This document shows, piece by piece, positions 1-13,100 of a DNA stretch of 64,000 bases. The first letter of the stretch is position 1. Each line of letters opens with the position of its first letter. Both the position numbers and the translations under genes were made by a program. The stretch lies in contig LNAC01000765.1 in NCBI GenBank assembly GCA_002007465.1, forward strand, positions 91,314 through 155,313. Direction: 5' to 3'. This DNA comes from Ailurus styani. Lineage: Eukaryota; Chordata; Mammalia; Carnivora; Ailuridae. The notes beneath the pieces were generated by a model that was not told the origin of the DNA, ran no database searches, and saw only the letters and a program-made list of their open reading frames with translations.

Positions 1-146
1 AAGAAAGACTCCAAATTTGCTAGGCAGAGTATGTCAGTGAGAGCCTGTGTCCTATACCTGGAAACCAGGAATCTACGAATTTAGGTTGTGGAAAAAAAAA
101 GAGAGAGAAAGAGAATTTAGATTGTGTTCACATAAAAATGAAAATG

Positions 147-330
147 AGGGTGCCTGGATGGCTCAGTCCTGAAGCGTCTGCCTTCGGCTCAGGTCATGAT
201 CCCAGGGTCCTGAGATCAAGCCCCGCATTGGGCTCCCTGCTCAGTGAGAAGGCTGCTTCTCCCTCTCCATTCCCCTGCTTGTGTTGCCTCTCTCGCAGTG
301 TCTCTCTCTGTCAAATAAATAAAATCTTTA
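147..330 (+). mobile_element. CAN-type SINE
   Basis: It has the tRNA-like head gggtgcctggatggctcag, the middle 'caggtcatgatcccagggtcctgag' region and a pyrimidine-rich end before an A-rich tail. It is flanked by the direct repeat aaaaatgaaaatg (134-146 and 331-343). It lies in a TUBGCP5 intron. Confidence 0.9.
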
Positions 331-3300
331 AAAAATGAAAATGGAAAATGCAACATGTAGTGCTAGTACTACTAGGATTTCCAGGTTTTGGTCCTCTCGG
401 CCACAAAGGATAATGTTGACATTCTTTTTTTTTTCTTTTTTTTTATGCTTCTACAACTTCTACAGCTTTATTTTTTTAAATCAATTAACCAACATATAGT
501 ACATACTTAGTTTCAGCTGTAGTGTTCAATAGTTCATCAGCTGCATGTAATACCCAGTGATCATCACATCATGTGCCCTCACTAATGCCCATCACCGAAT
601 CACCCCATCCCCCCATCCACCTTTCTTCCAGCAATGCTCAGTTTGCTTCCTATAGTCAAGAGTCTCTCATGGTTTTTCTCCCCCTCTGATGACTTCCCAT
701 TCAATTTTCCCTCCCCTACCCCATGATCCTCTATGCTGTTTCCTGTATTCCACATGAGTGAAACCACATGGCAACTGTCTTTCTCTGATTGACTCACTTC
801 ACTAGCATAATATCCTCAAGTTCGTCCACATTGATGTAAATGGTGTGTATTCATCCTTTCCAATCGCCAAGTAATATTCCATTGTATATACATACCAGAT
901 CTCCTTATTCCATTATCCATTCAACTGTTGGTAGACATCTTGGTTCTTTCCACAGTTTGGGTATTGTGGACATTGCTGCCAGAACATTGGGGTGCAGGTG
1001 CCACTTCTTTTCACTCCATCTGTAACTTCAGGGTAAATACCCAGTAGTGCAGTTGCAGGGTTGTAGGGTAGCTCTATTTTGAACATCCTGAGGAGATAAA
1101 GTATCATGTTATCTGTGAAGAGAGAAAGTTTGACTTCTCCTTTGTCAATTTGAATGCCTTTTATTTATTTTTGTTGTTTGACTGCTGAGGCTAGGATTTA
1201 CAGTACTGTGTTGAACAAAAGTGGTGAGAGTGGGCATCCCTGTTGTGTTCCTGACCTTAGAGGAAAAGGTCTCAGTTTTTCCCCATTGAGAATGATATTC
1301 ACTGTGGGCTTTTCATAGATGGCTTTTATGATATTGAGATACGTTCTTTCTATCCCTACACTGTGGAGAGTTTTATTCAAGAAAAGATGCTGTATTTTGT
1401 CGAATGCTTTCTCTGATCAATTGAGAGAATCATATAGTTCTTGTCCTTTCTTTTATCGATGTGATTTATCACGTTTATTGATTTCCAAATGTTGAACCAC
1501 CCTTACAGCCCAGGAATAAATTCCACTTGGCCGTGGGGAATAATCCTTTTAATGTACTGTTGGATCCTGTTGACTAGTATCTTGGTGAGTATGTTGGCAT
1601 CCATGTTTATCAGAGACATCAGTCTGTAATTCTCCTATTTGATGGGGTCTTTGCCTGGTTTTAGGGTCAAGGTAATGCTGGCCTCATAGAACAAGTTTGG
1701 AAGTTTTCCTTCCATTTCTATTTTTTGAGACAGCTTCAGAAGAATAGGTATTATTTCTTCTTTAAATGTTTGGTAGAATTCCCCCGGGAAGCTATCTGGC
1801 CCTGGACTCTTGCTTTTTTGAAGATTTTTCATTGCTGCTTCAATTTCCTTGCTTGTTATTGGTCTGTTCAGATTTTTTATTTCTTGCTCTTTCAGTTTTG
1901 GTAGTTTGTAAATTTCCAGGAATGCATCTATTTCTTCCAGATTGCCGAATTTATTGGCATATAGTTACTCATAATATGTTCCTTACATTGTTTCTTTTCC
2001 CTTGGTGTTGGTCATGATCTCTTCCCTTTCATTCATGATTTTATTAATTTGGGTCCTTTTTCTTCTTTTTATAAGAAGCTAGGGGTTTGTCAATCCTATT
2101 AATTCTTTCAAAGAACCAGTTTCTAGTTTCTTTAATCTGTTCTACTCTTCTTCTGGTTTCTATTTCATTGATTTCTGCTCTAATCATTATTACTTCTCTT
2201 CTCTTGCTTGTTTTAGGCTTTATTTGTTGTTCTTTCTCCAGCTTCTTTAGGTTCAGGGTTAGCTTGTGTATTTGAGATTTTTCTAGTTTTTTGAGAAAGT
2301 TTTGTATTGCAGTGTCCTCTTAGGACCACCTTTGCTATATCCCAGAAGTTTTGAACTGTTGTTTTCATTTTCATTTGTTTTTATGAGTTTTTTTACATTG
2401 TTCTTTAATTTCCTGGTTGACCCATTCATTCCTTAGTAGGATGCTCTTTAACCTCCAGTTGTTTGGATTCCTTCCAAATTTCTGCTTGTGATTGAGTTTA
2501 AGGTTAAGGCATTGTGGTCTGAAAATATTAACGGAATAATCCCAAACTTTTGGTATTGGTTGAGACCTGATTTATGAACCTGCATATGATCTTTTCTGGA
2601 GAACGTTTCGTGTGCACTTGAGGAGAATGCATTTTCTGTTGCTTTAGGATGGAATTCTATGAATATATCTGTGAGGTCCATTATGTCTTTCAGAGCCCTT
2701 GTTTCCTTGTTGATCTCTGCTTAAATGATCTGTCCATTGCTGTGGGGGGGGTGTTAAAGTTCCCTTCTATTAATGTGTTATTATCAATGTGTTTCTTTAA
2801 TTTTGTTATTAATTGGTTTATATTATTGGATACTCCCAAGTTAGGAGCATAAATATTCATAATTGTTAGATCTTCTTGAAAAGACCTTTTAATTATGATA
2901 TAGTATCCCTCTTCATCCTGTACTACAGTCTTTGGTTTAAAGTCTAATTTGTCTGATATGAGGATTGCTACCCCAGCTTTCTTTTGATGACCATTAGCGT
3001 GATAAATGGTTCTCCATCCCCTCACTCTCAATCTGAAGGTATCTTTAAGTCTGAAATGAGTCTCTTGTTGAAAGCATATGGATGGGTTCTTGCTTTTTTT
3101 TATCTAATCTGATACCCTGTGTCTTTTGATTGTAGCATTTACCCCATTTACACTCAGTAATTGTTGGAAGATACAAATTTAGTGCCATTGTATTACCTAT
3201 AAAGTCACTGTCTCTTTAGATTAACTCTGTTTCTTCATGGTCTTTTTACTTTTGGGCTCCCTCTTGGCTTACAGGATCCTCCTTAATATTTCTTGCACAG

Positions 3301-3708
3301 CTGGTTTAATGGTTATATGTTCTTTCAGTTTGTCTGTCCTGGAAGCTCTTTATCTCCTTCCATTCTGGATAGCAGCCTTCCTGGATAAAATATTCTTGGC
3401 TGCATATTTTTCTCATTTAGCACACTGAATATATCATGCCATTCCTTTTTGGTCTACTGGCTCTTTGTGGATACGTCTGTTGCCAAGCCTAATGTTTCTA
3501 CCATTGTATGTTAAGAACCTCTTGTCTTGAGCTGCTTTCAGGATTTTCTCTTTTTCTCTGAAATTTGCAAGCTTTCTTATTACATGTTAGGGTGTTGATC
3601 GGTTTTTACTGAATTGGAGAGGGGTCCTCTCTATGTCTTGGGCTTGAATGCCTGTTTCCTTCCCCAGAGTAGGGAAGTTCTCAGCTATGATTTCTTCAAA
3701 TATACATT

Positions 3709-3967
3709 GTCCTTCTTTTTTTTTTTAATTTTATTTCATTTTTTCAGTGTTCTGAGATTCATTGTTTATGCACCACATCCAGTGCTTCATGCAATACGTG
3801 CCCTCCTCAATACCCACCACCAGGCTCACCCATCTCCCACCCCCACCCCTCCAAAACCCTCAGTTTGTTTCTCAGAGTCCACAGTCTCTCACCGTCCGTC
3901 TCCCCCTCCAATTTACCCCAATTCACTTTTCCTTTTCTTCTAATGTCCTCCATTTTCATTCTTTTGC
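3709..3967 (-). mobile_element. 5'-truncated L1 3' end nested in the larger L1
   Basis: A T-run at 3718-3726 leads into L1 3' UTR sequence (caccaggctcacccatc, ccctcagtttgtttctcagag). The host L1 ORF1 sequence breaks at about 3708 and resumes at 'cctcaggg' near 3967. Antisense orientation, minus-strand element. Confidence 0.75.
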
Positions 3968-3986
3968 CTCAGGGACTCCAGTACTT

Positions 3987-4405
3987 CTTTTTTGTTGTTG
4001 TTTGTTTTTCTCCCCTAAAATATCATTTATTGAATACGACTTGTTGACATAGTATAGCTAAGAGCTTTACATGCTTTATAAATGTCTTGGAAACAAATAA
4101 GATAAAGTAAAACATTTACTTTTTTATTATGTTAGTCACCATACAGTACTTCATTCATTTTTGATGTAGTGTTCCATGAATCATTATTTGTGTATAACAC
4201 CTAGTGCTTATTGCAACGTGTGCCCTCCTTAATACCCATCACTGGGCTACCCTTTCTCCCCATCCCCCTCTCCTCTGAAACCCTCAGATTGTTTCCCAGA
4301 GTCCATAGTCTCTCATGGCTCATCTCCCCCTCTGATTTCCCCCCTGCCTTCATTTTTCCCTTCCTTCTCCTAATGTCCTCCATGCTATTCCTTATGTTCC
4401 ACATA
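3987..4405 (-). mobile_element. L1 3' end with probable 3'-transduced segment
   Basis: On the minus strand an L1 3' UTR (about 4405 down to 4118) ends in a short A6 remnant at 4112-4117. It is followed by about 100 bases of non-L1 sequence, an AATAAA (minus strand, near 4029-4034), and then an A-rich tail at 3987-4008. Candidate target duplications of 19 bases with 3 mismatches sit at 3970-3988 and 4406-4424 (both begin cagggactc). That is the structure of readthrough past the L1 signal to a downstream one, called 3' transduction. Confidence 0.6.
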
Positions 4406-5230
4406 CAGGGACTCGAATAATTCTAATACTGTTTTGTTTTATGGCATTGCTGATTTCTTGATGCCTCCCCTCATGGTCCATTGTTGTTTTTCATCTCTTT
4501 TCCTTGGGCTTCCTTCCTTTATGTCAGCTTGTCTTCTATGTTACTTACTCTTTGTTCTGCTTCATTTACCCTAGCTGTTAGAGCATCCAATTTAAACTGA
4601 ACCACAGAGCATTTTTAATTTCAGCCTGATTAGATTTCATTTCTGCACTAAGATTTTCTAGTATCTTTTATGCTATTTTCAAACCTACCTAGTAACTTTA
4701 TAATTGTTATCCTGAATTCCAGCTCTGATATCTTACTTACAGCCTTATTGATTAGATCAGTAGCAGAGAGTATTACCTCTGGTTCTTTCTTTTGTTGTGA
4801 ATTCCTCCTTCTAGTCATTTTGCACCGAGAAGAATGGATGAATGAATGAAGAAAATAAAAAATATCAACCACAACTCAAGCAAAATACACACTAAACAAA
4901 TACAAGGAAGTCAGAAACCAAAACAGAAAAGAAAAAGAAGGAAAGAGAAAAAAAGGGTCAGGAAAAGACACTATCATCTCCCAGAGTGGACAACACAGGG
5001 TGATCCACTTGTTCCTGAATGTAGTTTGGGCTGTGTGTTAGAAGACACTAGATCCCAAAATTGTAAAGAGAATTGTCTTACGAGAGAACTTATATACATA
5101 CAAAAATAGAAATGAATACAGTAAGCAGAACCCAAAATTGAAGAACATATCTGAAAAAAGCAAATGTAAAAAATGAAAGTTAAAAAAAGGCTTAGAAACA
5201 AAGAGTTCATAACGAACTAGTTGAAAAGGG

Positions 5231-5416
5231 GTTGACTGGGTGGCTTAGTCAGTTGAGCATCTCCTTCAGCTCAGGTCATGATCCCATGGTCCTGGGATCG
5301 AGTTCCACAATGGGCTCCCTGCTCAGTGGAGAGCCTGCTTCTTCCTCTCCCTCTGCCTGCTGCTCTGCCTACTTGTGCTCTTTCTCGAATAAATAAATAA
5401 ACTCTTAAAAAAAAAA
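5231..5416 (+). mobile_element. CAN-type SINE nested in L1
   Basis: Diverged head gttgactgggtggcttag, then the standard 'caggtcatgatcccatggtcctgg' body and an A-rich tail. Direct repeats aactagttgaaaaggg lie at 5215-5230 and 5417-5432, so the insertion boundaries are clear. Confidence 0.92.
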
Positions 5417-6619
5417 AACTAGTTGAAAAGGGAAAAAAAGTGGAAAATTTAAAACTGAAAGATAAACGAATCATGAGAAAAACCTCAAATTCTATATACT
5501 GTTTTTCCCTACTACTGGAGTTTTGCAGTCCTGTTTCATCCATAAACTTGCTGTTCACCTGTTCTTCCAACTGGTCCTCTGGGGGAGGGGCGTGTTGTGT
5601 TGATTGTCAGGTGTCTTTGCCTGGGCAGAGTTGTACTGCCAGTGGGCCAGTCTCAATGTAGCCTGGTTCTCTGTGTGGCTTTTGTTTCCAGAAGGCTTTT
5701 CATGCCTCTTTAGAGGATGAAAATAAAAATGGCCGCACCCCCATCTCCAGCCCTGGAGCTGAAAAATTTCACTATGTCCCAAAATCTGCAGACTCCTGCT
5801 GTGTGTGCCCACACTGATGCTCCTGGGGAAAGGCAGAGGATTGCTGGGTCACTTTCCTTTCCAGGGCCCCCAAACAGACAGCAGTCACCAGATCAGGCAT
5901 TTGTTTGTAGTTTATGGCGAACTGAGCTGAGAGCCCCCTCCCGGGCTCGCTGACCCTAACCGGTTTCCCAGCTCCAATGCTTGGGAACTCTGCCAGCTCA
6001 GGCACCCCCATTCTTCCTGTCACCCCAGAGATATTGAGCCCACCCTGTCCCACCTAGGATTCTGCCCCTATTCACCACAGCACCTTTCAGGCAGGGACAT
6101 CTCTCACTGGAGCAGATTTCTAAAGGTTCTGCTTTTTTGTGCTCTGGCTATATCACTCCAGTAGCCGACTTTCAGAGGCTCCCTTCCCTGCCATTTGTCT
6201 TCTGATAGATCCCATCAGTTTCACTTCTCCACACTCCTACTTTGCAAAAAGTGGTTGCTTTTTTGTTTGTAAAATTCCAGCAATTATTTTCTTATATCTC
6301 ATGTTGAATTAATAGGTGCTTAGAATGATTTGATAGTTATCTAACTTAATTCAGGGAACCAGATGAAATGAGGTCCCCTACTCTTCCACCATCTTTCCTC
6401 TTCGGGTATGGACATTTTTGAAAATGGGAAGATCTGTTTGGTCCATCATACAGGTGAAGAAATGCTTTGACAACACTATTTTGACTTCTGAGATTATCTT
6501 GAAATATCTTGAGTCTTAAGGTAATCAGATAAAAAGATTGATGCCTTCTATTTTCTAATTATCTGACCTCTTTGTCCAATCCCCAATTCTGAATCTTTCA
6601 TTAAAATTTCTTAAGCATT

Positions 6620-6967
6620 GTTTGCAATAACAAGGATGGAGCTAAGAGTATATTATGCTAAGTGAATAAGTCAGTCAGAGAAAGACAAATATATGAATGC
6701 ATTCATATGCGGCATTTGGGAAACAACAGATGAATGTGTGGGAAGGAAGAGAAAAACAGAAGGGGGGAGGGAAACCACAAGGGACTCATAACAATAGAAA
6801 ACAAACAAGGTTGTTGGAGGGAGGTGGGTGGGGGATGGGCTAATAAGGAAGTCAGTTGTTATGATGAGCGCTGTGTATTATATGTAAGTAATGAATCACT
6901 AAATTCTACTCCTGAAACCAGTATTACACTATATGTTAACTAACTAGGAAAAAATTTGTAAGAAAAG
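6620..6967 (+). mobile_element. 5'-truncated L1 3' end, sense
   Basis: ORF2-end and 3' UTR sequence (ctaagtgaataagtcagtcag, ctcataacaatag, actatatgttaactaact). Direct repeats aatttcttaagcatt at 6605-6619 and aatttcttaggcatt at 6968-6982 differ by one base and bound the element. It sits 74 bases upstream of the first TUBGCP5 exon in the window. Confidence 0.85.
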
Positions 6968-7040
6968 AATTTCTTAGGCATTACTGTAATGAATATTTTT
7001 GTAAACTTAAAGTACATTCAACTTTTTTATTTCATTTCAG

Positions 7041-7134
7041 GTTACTTTCGGGGGTAAAAAAACTCTTTATATTTCAGTTGACAGAGGGGAAGGTAACTGT
7101 GAGAAACAGTATTATAGTAACTCATTTGACACAT
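7041..7134 (+). CDS. TUBGCP5: TUBGCP5 exon (first in window)
   Basis: The acceptor ends ttcatttcag at 7040 and the donor is gtaagt at 7135. The first base completes a codon begun in an exon outside the window, then 31 codons read [17 protein letters not shown] and on to ...VTHLTH. A second AG at 7076-7077 would also look like an acceptor, but starting at 7078 would give an immediate TGA in the required phase, so 7041 is chosen. The segment lies in the GCP N-terminal domain. Phase leaving the exon is 0. Confidence 0.85.
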
Positions 7135-10100
7135 GTAAGTTATTTGTATTTATTGTAATTAATGTTAAATAATAGGATTTATGTAAACCATGGTTCTGTA
7201 ACTTTGAAACATTTTACAATATTAAAATTAATTATTAAGTATACTTAAGATCCAAAAGGTAAAATTATACTGTGCATCTTTACAGTGGTAGAGAATTCTT
7301 TAATAATATTGTTATAGTTACATTTAGTTTCATTTTGTATTTTCTTCTTTTTAATTCTGTCAATTCTGTATTGGGAAGCTGTATACTGTAAATTTTTTGC
7401 TTGTAGTACATTCATTTACCTTATATGTATTTTTTAAAAGTATAACACAGAATTCTATATTCTGTAGAAATTAATGCTTACATTATTTCCTGTGAGTATA
7501 AAACTATTTGTTTTATTTTCTTATACAAAGCATACTATTTAAAACAGTCACAAAATAAATACTTTAGTGAAAGAGTATGTTTATGAATGTTTATAGAAGA
7601 CTTTAAATGTTTGTGGTTTGCTTCTATTACAGAGCTGTTTACAATCAGTGCTAGAACAAATAGCAGCATATGGCCAGGTTGTGTTTCGACTCCAGGAGTT
7701 CATCGATGAAGTTATGGGGCACAGCTCTGAAGGCATATTACCTGGAAATGGTTCTCTTCCTAAGTTGACTGAAGCTCCCTTTAGGACATACCAGGCCTTC
7801 ATGTGGGCCCTATACAAATACTTCATTAGTTTCAAAAAGGAACTTACGGACATTGAGAAGTACATCATTAATAATGGTATTTAAATTTCCTTCCCTATTG
7901 CTCATAAGACACATAAGTCATATTTTGAATGCCATCTACATTATTAATACAATGTTTGTAAATACCATGACAAGTAATACTCATGATCATTTTAAATCAT
8001 GTTAAATCTGTATTTTAAGCCATTCATTCTCTAAAAATCCAAATAGTACAGAAAGTTTACAGTGAAAATTATTCTTCCTATGCTAGTTCTCTAGCCAAGT
8101 ACTCAGTTCCCCTCCCCAGAGGCAGCCAAGTCATAAGTTTTTCTTTTGCATCCTTCCAGAAATAACATAAACATATGCAAGCAATGCATATTCATATATA
8201 CATACCTAGTGGTCTGTTAACTTCTCTCTCCAAATTTGTTTTTCTCTCTCCAAATTATTATCTAATTTAAATTTTGAGGATTATACCATACAAAAATGTA
8301 AACAGCCTCCTCATGCTTTCTTACAAATTGAGTATTTAATTGTGAATATATCATAGACCAGTCCTCCTTTGATGAACATTTGTTTCTGATCTTCAGTTGC
8401 CAACAGTGCTATAGTGATAACCACCTACATGTAAGTAATTGTATACATGTACAGCAAGTTGTAGCATAAATTTTTTTCAATATATTTTTTTAATTTTTTT
8501 TTGTTATGTTACTCACCATAGAGTACTTCATTCATTTTGGATGTAGTTTTCCATGATTCATTGTTTGCATATAAAACCGAGTGCTCATTGCAATATGTGC
8601 CCTCCTTAATACCTGTCACCAGGCTACCCATCCTCCTACCCTCTTTCCCTCTGAAACCCTCATATTGTTTCCCAGAGTCCACAGTCTCTCATAGTTCATC
8701 TCCTCCTCTGATTCCCCCCCTTCTTTTTTCCTTCCTTCTCCTAATGTCCTCCATGCTATTCTTTATGTTCCACATATATGTGAAATCATATTGTCTTTCT
8801 CTGATTGACTTATTTCACTTAGCATAATCTCCTCCACTTCCATCCATGTTGATGCAAATGGTGGGTATCATCCTTTCTGATGGCTGAGTAATATTCCATT
8901 GTGTATATGTACCACATCTTCTTTATCCATTCATCTGTTGAAGAGCATCTCGGCTCCTTCCATAGTTTGGCTATTGTGGACATTGCTGCTATGAACATTG
9001 GGGTGCACGTGCCCCTTCTTATCACTACGTCTGTATCTTTGGCGTAAATACCTAGTAGTACAATTACAGGGTCATAGGGTAGCTCTATTTTTAATTTTTT
9101 GAGGAAACTCCATAGTGTTTTCCAGAGTGGCTATACCAACTTGGAATCCCACCAGCAGTGTAAGAGGGTTCCCCTTTCTTCACATCCTCTCCAACACTTG
9201 TTGTTTCCTGCCTTGTTAGTTTTTGACATTCTAACTGGTTTAAAGTGGTATCTCAGTTTGGTTTTGATCTGAACTTTCTTGATGACTAATAATGTTGAAC
9301 ATTTTTTTATGTGTCTGTTAGCCATTTGTATGTGTTCTTTGGAAAAGTGTCTGTTCATGTCTTCTGCCCATTTCTTGACTGGATTATTTGATTTTTGGAT
9401 GTTGAGTTTGAGAAGTTCTTTACAGATCTTGGATACCAGCTTGTAATCTGAAATGTCATTTGCAAAGATCTTCTCCCATTCTGTGGGTTGCCTCTATGTT
9501 TTGTTGACTGTTTCCTTTGCTGTGCAGAAGCTTGTTATCTTGATGAAGTCCCAAAAGTTCATTTTCCCTTTTGTTTTCCATGCCTTTGGACACGCGTCCC
9601 CTCTAGGATTTTGATGGATTCCTGTCTGACATTGAGGTTTTTCATCCATTTAGTTTATCTCTGTATGGTGTAAGAGAATGGTCGAGTTTCATTCTTTTGT
9701 ATATAGCTGTCCAGTATTCCCAGCCTGTTTATTGAAAAGATTGTGTTTTTTCCACTGGATATTTTTTCCTGCTTTATCAAAGATTAGCTGACCATAGAGT
9801 TAAGGGTCCATATCTGGTCTTTCTATTCTGTTCCATTGATCTATGTTTCTGTTTTTGTGCCAATACCATATTGTGGTGATCACAGCTTTGTAATACAGCT
9901 TAAAATCAGGCAGTGGTTGAAATGGAGTCCCTCAAGTCATCTTTTTGTGTCTTCCTCAGTTTCTTTCATAATTTTTTTGTAGTTTCTGGAATATAGGTCC
10001 TTTTGGTTAGGTTTATTCCTAGGTATCTTATGGTTTTTGGTGCTATTGTAAATGGAATCAATTCTCTAATTTCTCTTTCTACAGTTACATTGTTAGTGTA

Positions 10101-13100
10101 GAGAAAAGCAACTGATTTCTGCACATTTATTTTGTATCCTGCCACATTACTGAATTGCTGTATGAGTTCTAGTAAATTGGGGGCAGAGTCACTTGGGTTT
10201 TCCACATAAAGTATCATGTCATCTATGGAGAGAGACAGTTGGACTTCTTTGCCAATATGAATACCTTTTATTTATTTTTGTTGTCTGATTGCTGTTGCTA
10301 GGACTTTTAGTACTATGTTGAACAATAGTGGCAAGAGTGGTCTTCCTTGTCATATTCCTGATCTTAATGGAAAGGCTCTCAGCTTTTCCCCATTTGAGAA
10401 TGACATTTGCCATGGGCTTTTCATAGATGGTTTTTATGAATTTGAGGAATGTTCCCCTGTCCCTAAAATCTGAAGAGTTTTAATCGGGAAAGGATGCTAT
10501 ATTCTGTCAAATGCTTTTTCTGCATCAGTTGAGAGTATCATACAGTTCTTATATCTTCTCTTATTAATGTGTTCTGTCACAGTGATTGATTTGCAAATGT
10601 TGACCCACACTTGCGTCCCAGGAATAAATCCTACTTGGTCATGATGAATAATCCTTTTAAGGTACTGTTGGATCCTACTGGCTAGGATCTTGTTGAGTAT
10701 TTTGGCATCCATATTTATCAAGGAGATTAGTCTGTAATTCTCCTTTTTGATGTGTTCTTTGCCTGGTTTTGGGATCAAGGTAATGCTGGCCTCAGAACAA
10801 GTTTGGAGGTTTTCCTTCTGTTTCTATTTTTTGAAACAGGTTCAATAGAGTAGTTATTATTTCTACTTTGTACATTTGGTAGAATTCCCCAGAAAATCCA
10901 TCAGGTCCTGGACTCTTGTTTTTTGGAGGTGTTTCATCATTACTTCAATTTCGTTACTGGTTATTGATCTATTCAGACTGTCAATTTCTTCCTGTTTCAG
11001 TCTAGGTAGTTTATAGGTTTCAAGGAAGGCATCCATTTCTTCTAAGTTGCTTAATTTATTGGGATATAGTTGTTGATAATAATTTCTAATAATTGTTTCT
11101 GTTTCCTTGGTGTTAGTTGTGATTTCTCCCCTTTCATTCATAATTCTTTTAGTCTGGGTCCTTTCTCTTTTCTTTTGGATAGGTCTGGCCAATGGTTTAT
11201 CAGTCTTATTAATTCTTTCAAAGAATCAGCTTCTAGTTTTGTTGATGTGTTCTACTATATTTCTGGTTTCTAATTCACTGATGTCTACTCTGATCTTAAT
11301 TATATCTCCTTATGGGTGGGTTAGGTTTTATTTGTTGTTCTTTTTGTGCTTTAAGATGTAAGTTAGTTGGTGTATTTGGGTTTTTCTATTTTTTTGTTAG
11401 GCTTAGATGTATGTATGTAAACATCTTGCCACCCCTGTTATTTCCCCCTTAGGACTGCCTTTGCCATATCCCATAGGTTTTGGACTGATGTGTTTTCGTT
11501 CTTATTGGTTTCCATGAATTGTTTGAGCTCTTTAATTTCCTGGTTGACCCAAACATTGTTAAGCATGATGGACTTTAGTTTCTAAATGTTTGAATTCCTT
11601 CCATATTTTTTCTTGTGATTGAGTTCCTGTTTCAAAGCGCTGTGATCTGAGAATGTGCAGGGGATAATCTCGGTCTTTTGGTATTGGTTGAGACCAGATT
11701 TGTGACCCAGTATATGGTCCATTCTGGAGAACGTTCCATACGTGTTTGAGAAGAATGAGTATTCTGTTGTTTTAGGTTGGAATGTTCTGTATATATCTAT
11801 GAAGTCCCTCTGACCCAGTGTGTCATTCAAAGTTCTTGTTTCTTTGTTGATCTTAAGCTTAGATGATAAGAGTGGAGTGTTGAGGTCTCCTACTATTAAA
11901 ATATTATTATCAATATTTTTCTTTATTTTGTTTAACAGTTGGCTTATGTAGTTGCCTGCTCCTATGTTGGGGGCATAGATATTTACAATTGCTAAGTCTT
12001 CTTGTTGGATAGACTCTTTAAGAATGATATAGTGTTCCTTTATATCTCTGAATACAGTCTTTAGCTTAAAATCTAATTTGTCTGATATGAGAATTGCTAC
12101 CCCAGCTTTCTTTTGTGGTCCATTGGCATGAAAGAAGGTTCTCCATCCCTTCAATTTCTGGATGTATCTTTAGGTTCAAAATGAGTCTCTTATATAGAGC
12201 ATATGGATGGGTCCTGTCTTTTTAGCTAATCTGTAACTCTGTGCCATTTCATGGGAGCATTTAGGCCATTCACGTTGAGAGTGATTATTGAAAGATATGA
12301 TTTTATTGCCATCATGTTGCCTGTGAAGTCCTTGTTTCTATAGATTGTCTCTGTAAATTGTCTCTGTAAATCTAGTCTAGGTTACCCTGGGGGGTGTCTT
12401 TCTTCTTTTATAGAACCCCCCCCCTTAATATTTCTTGTAGGACTAGCTTGGTGGTCACATATTCTTTCAGTTTCTGCCAGTCTTGGAAGCTCCTTGTCTC
12501 TCCATCCATTCTGAATGATAGCCTTGGTGGATAAAGTATTGGCTGCATGTTCTTCTCATTTAGTACCCTGAATATGTCTTGCCAGCCCTTTCTGGCTTGA
12601 AGGTCTCTGTGGACAGGTCTGACATCCTGATGTTCATCCCTCTATACATAAGAAGTCTCTTTCCCCTAACCGCTTTCAAGATTGTTTCCTTGGATCTAAG
12701 ATTTGCAAATTGTACAATTATATGTCAGAGAGTCAGTCTGTTCTCATTGATCTTGGGAGGGGGTCCTCTCTGCTTCTTGGACAAGAATGCTGATTTCCTT
12801 CCTCAGATTAGGGAAGTTCTCAGCTATGGTTTGCTCAAATATATCTTCTAGATCTCTCTCTCTCTCTCTCTCTTTCTCTCTCCACCCCTCAGGAATCCTT
12901 ATACTTCTGACATTGGAACTATTCATTGTGTCATTTATCTCTTTTAGTCTGATCTCTTGGGCTTTAATCTGTTTTTCCCATGACTCCTCAGTTTCTTTCT
13001 TTTCTATCATTTTATCTGCTAGCTCACTAATTCTTTCTTCTGCCTTGTTTACCCTGGCAGTCAGAGTATCCAGTTTAGACTGCATCTCATTCATAGCATT

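Larger units (their letters stand above)
424..6410 (-). mobile_element. L1 retrotransposon, degenerate, antisense to TUBGCP5
   Basis: The T-run at 424-441 is the poly(A) end. Reading leftward from 6410 one meets the 5' UTR (about 5550-6410), remnants of ORF1 (about 3990-4850, disrupted), then ORF2. Endonuclease is at 2450-3031 ([26 protein letters not shown]) and reverse transcriptase at 1198-1832 ([28 protein letters not shown]). Near 1090-1100 the sequence jumps from the ORF2 C-terminus to the mid-RT, so an internal block of about 1 kb or more is deleted. A short direct repeat (gacatt) at 418 and 6411 may be the target site duplication. Frames are broken throughout. Nested insertions: two L1 3' ends and a SINE. 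Confidence 0.88.

Noticed and set aside
1..7040. Search for the preceding TUBGCP5 exons
   Set aside because: Apart from one SINE and L1 sequence I found no stretch matching GCP5 with splice sites, so the preceding exon is taken to lie left of the window.
7078..7134. Alternative acceptor at 7076-7077 for the first exon
   Set aside because: In the phase required by the downstream frame it produces an immediate TGA.
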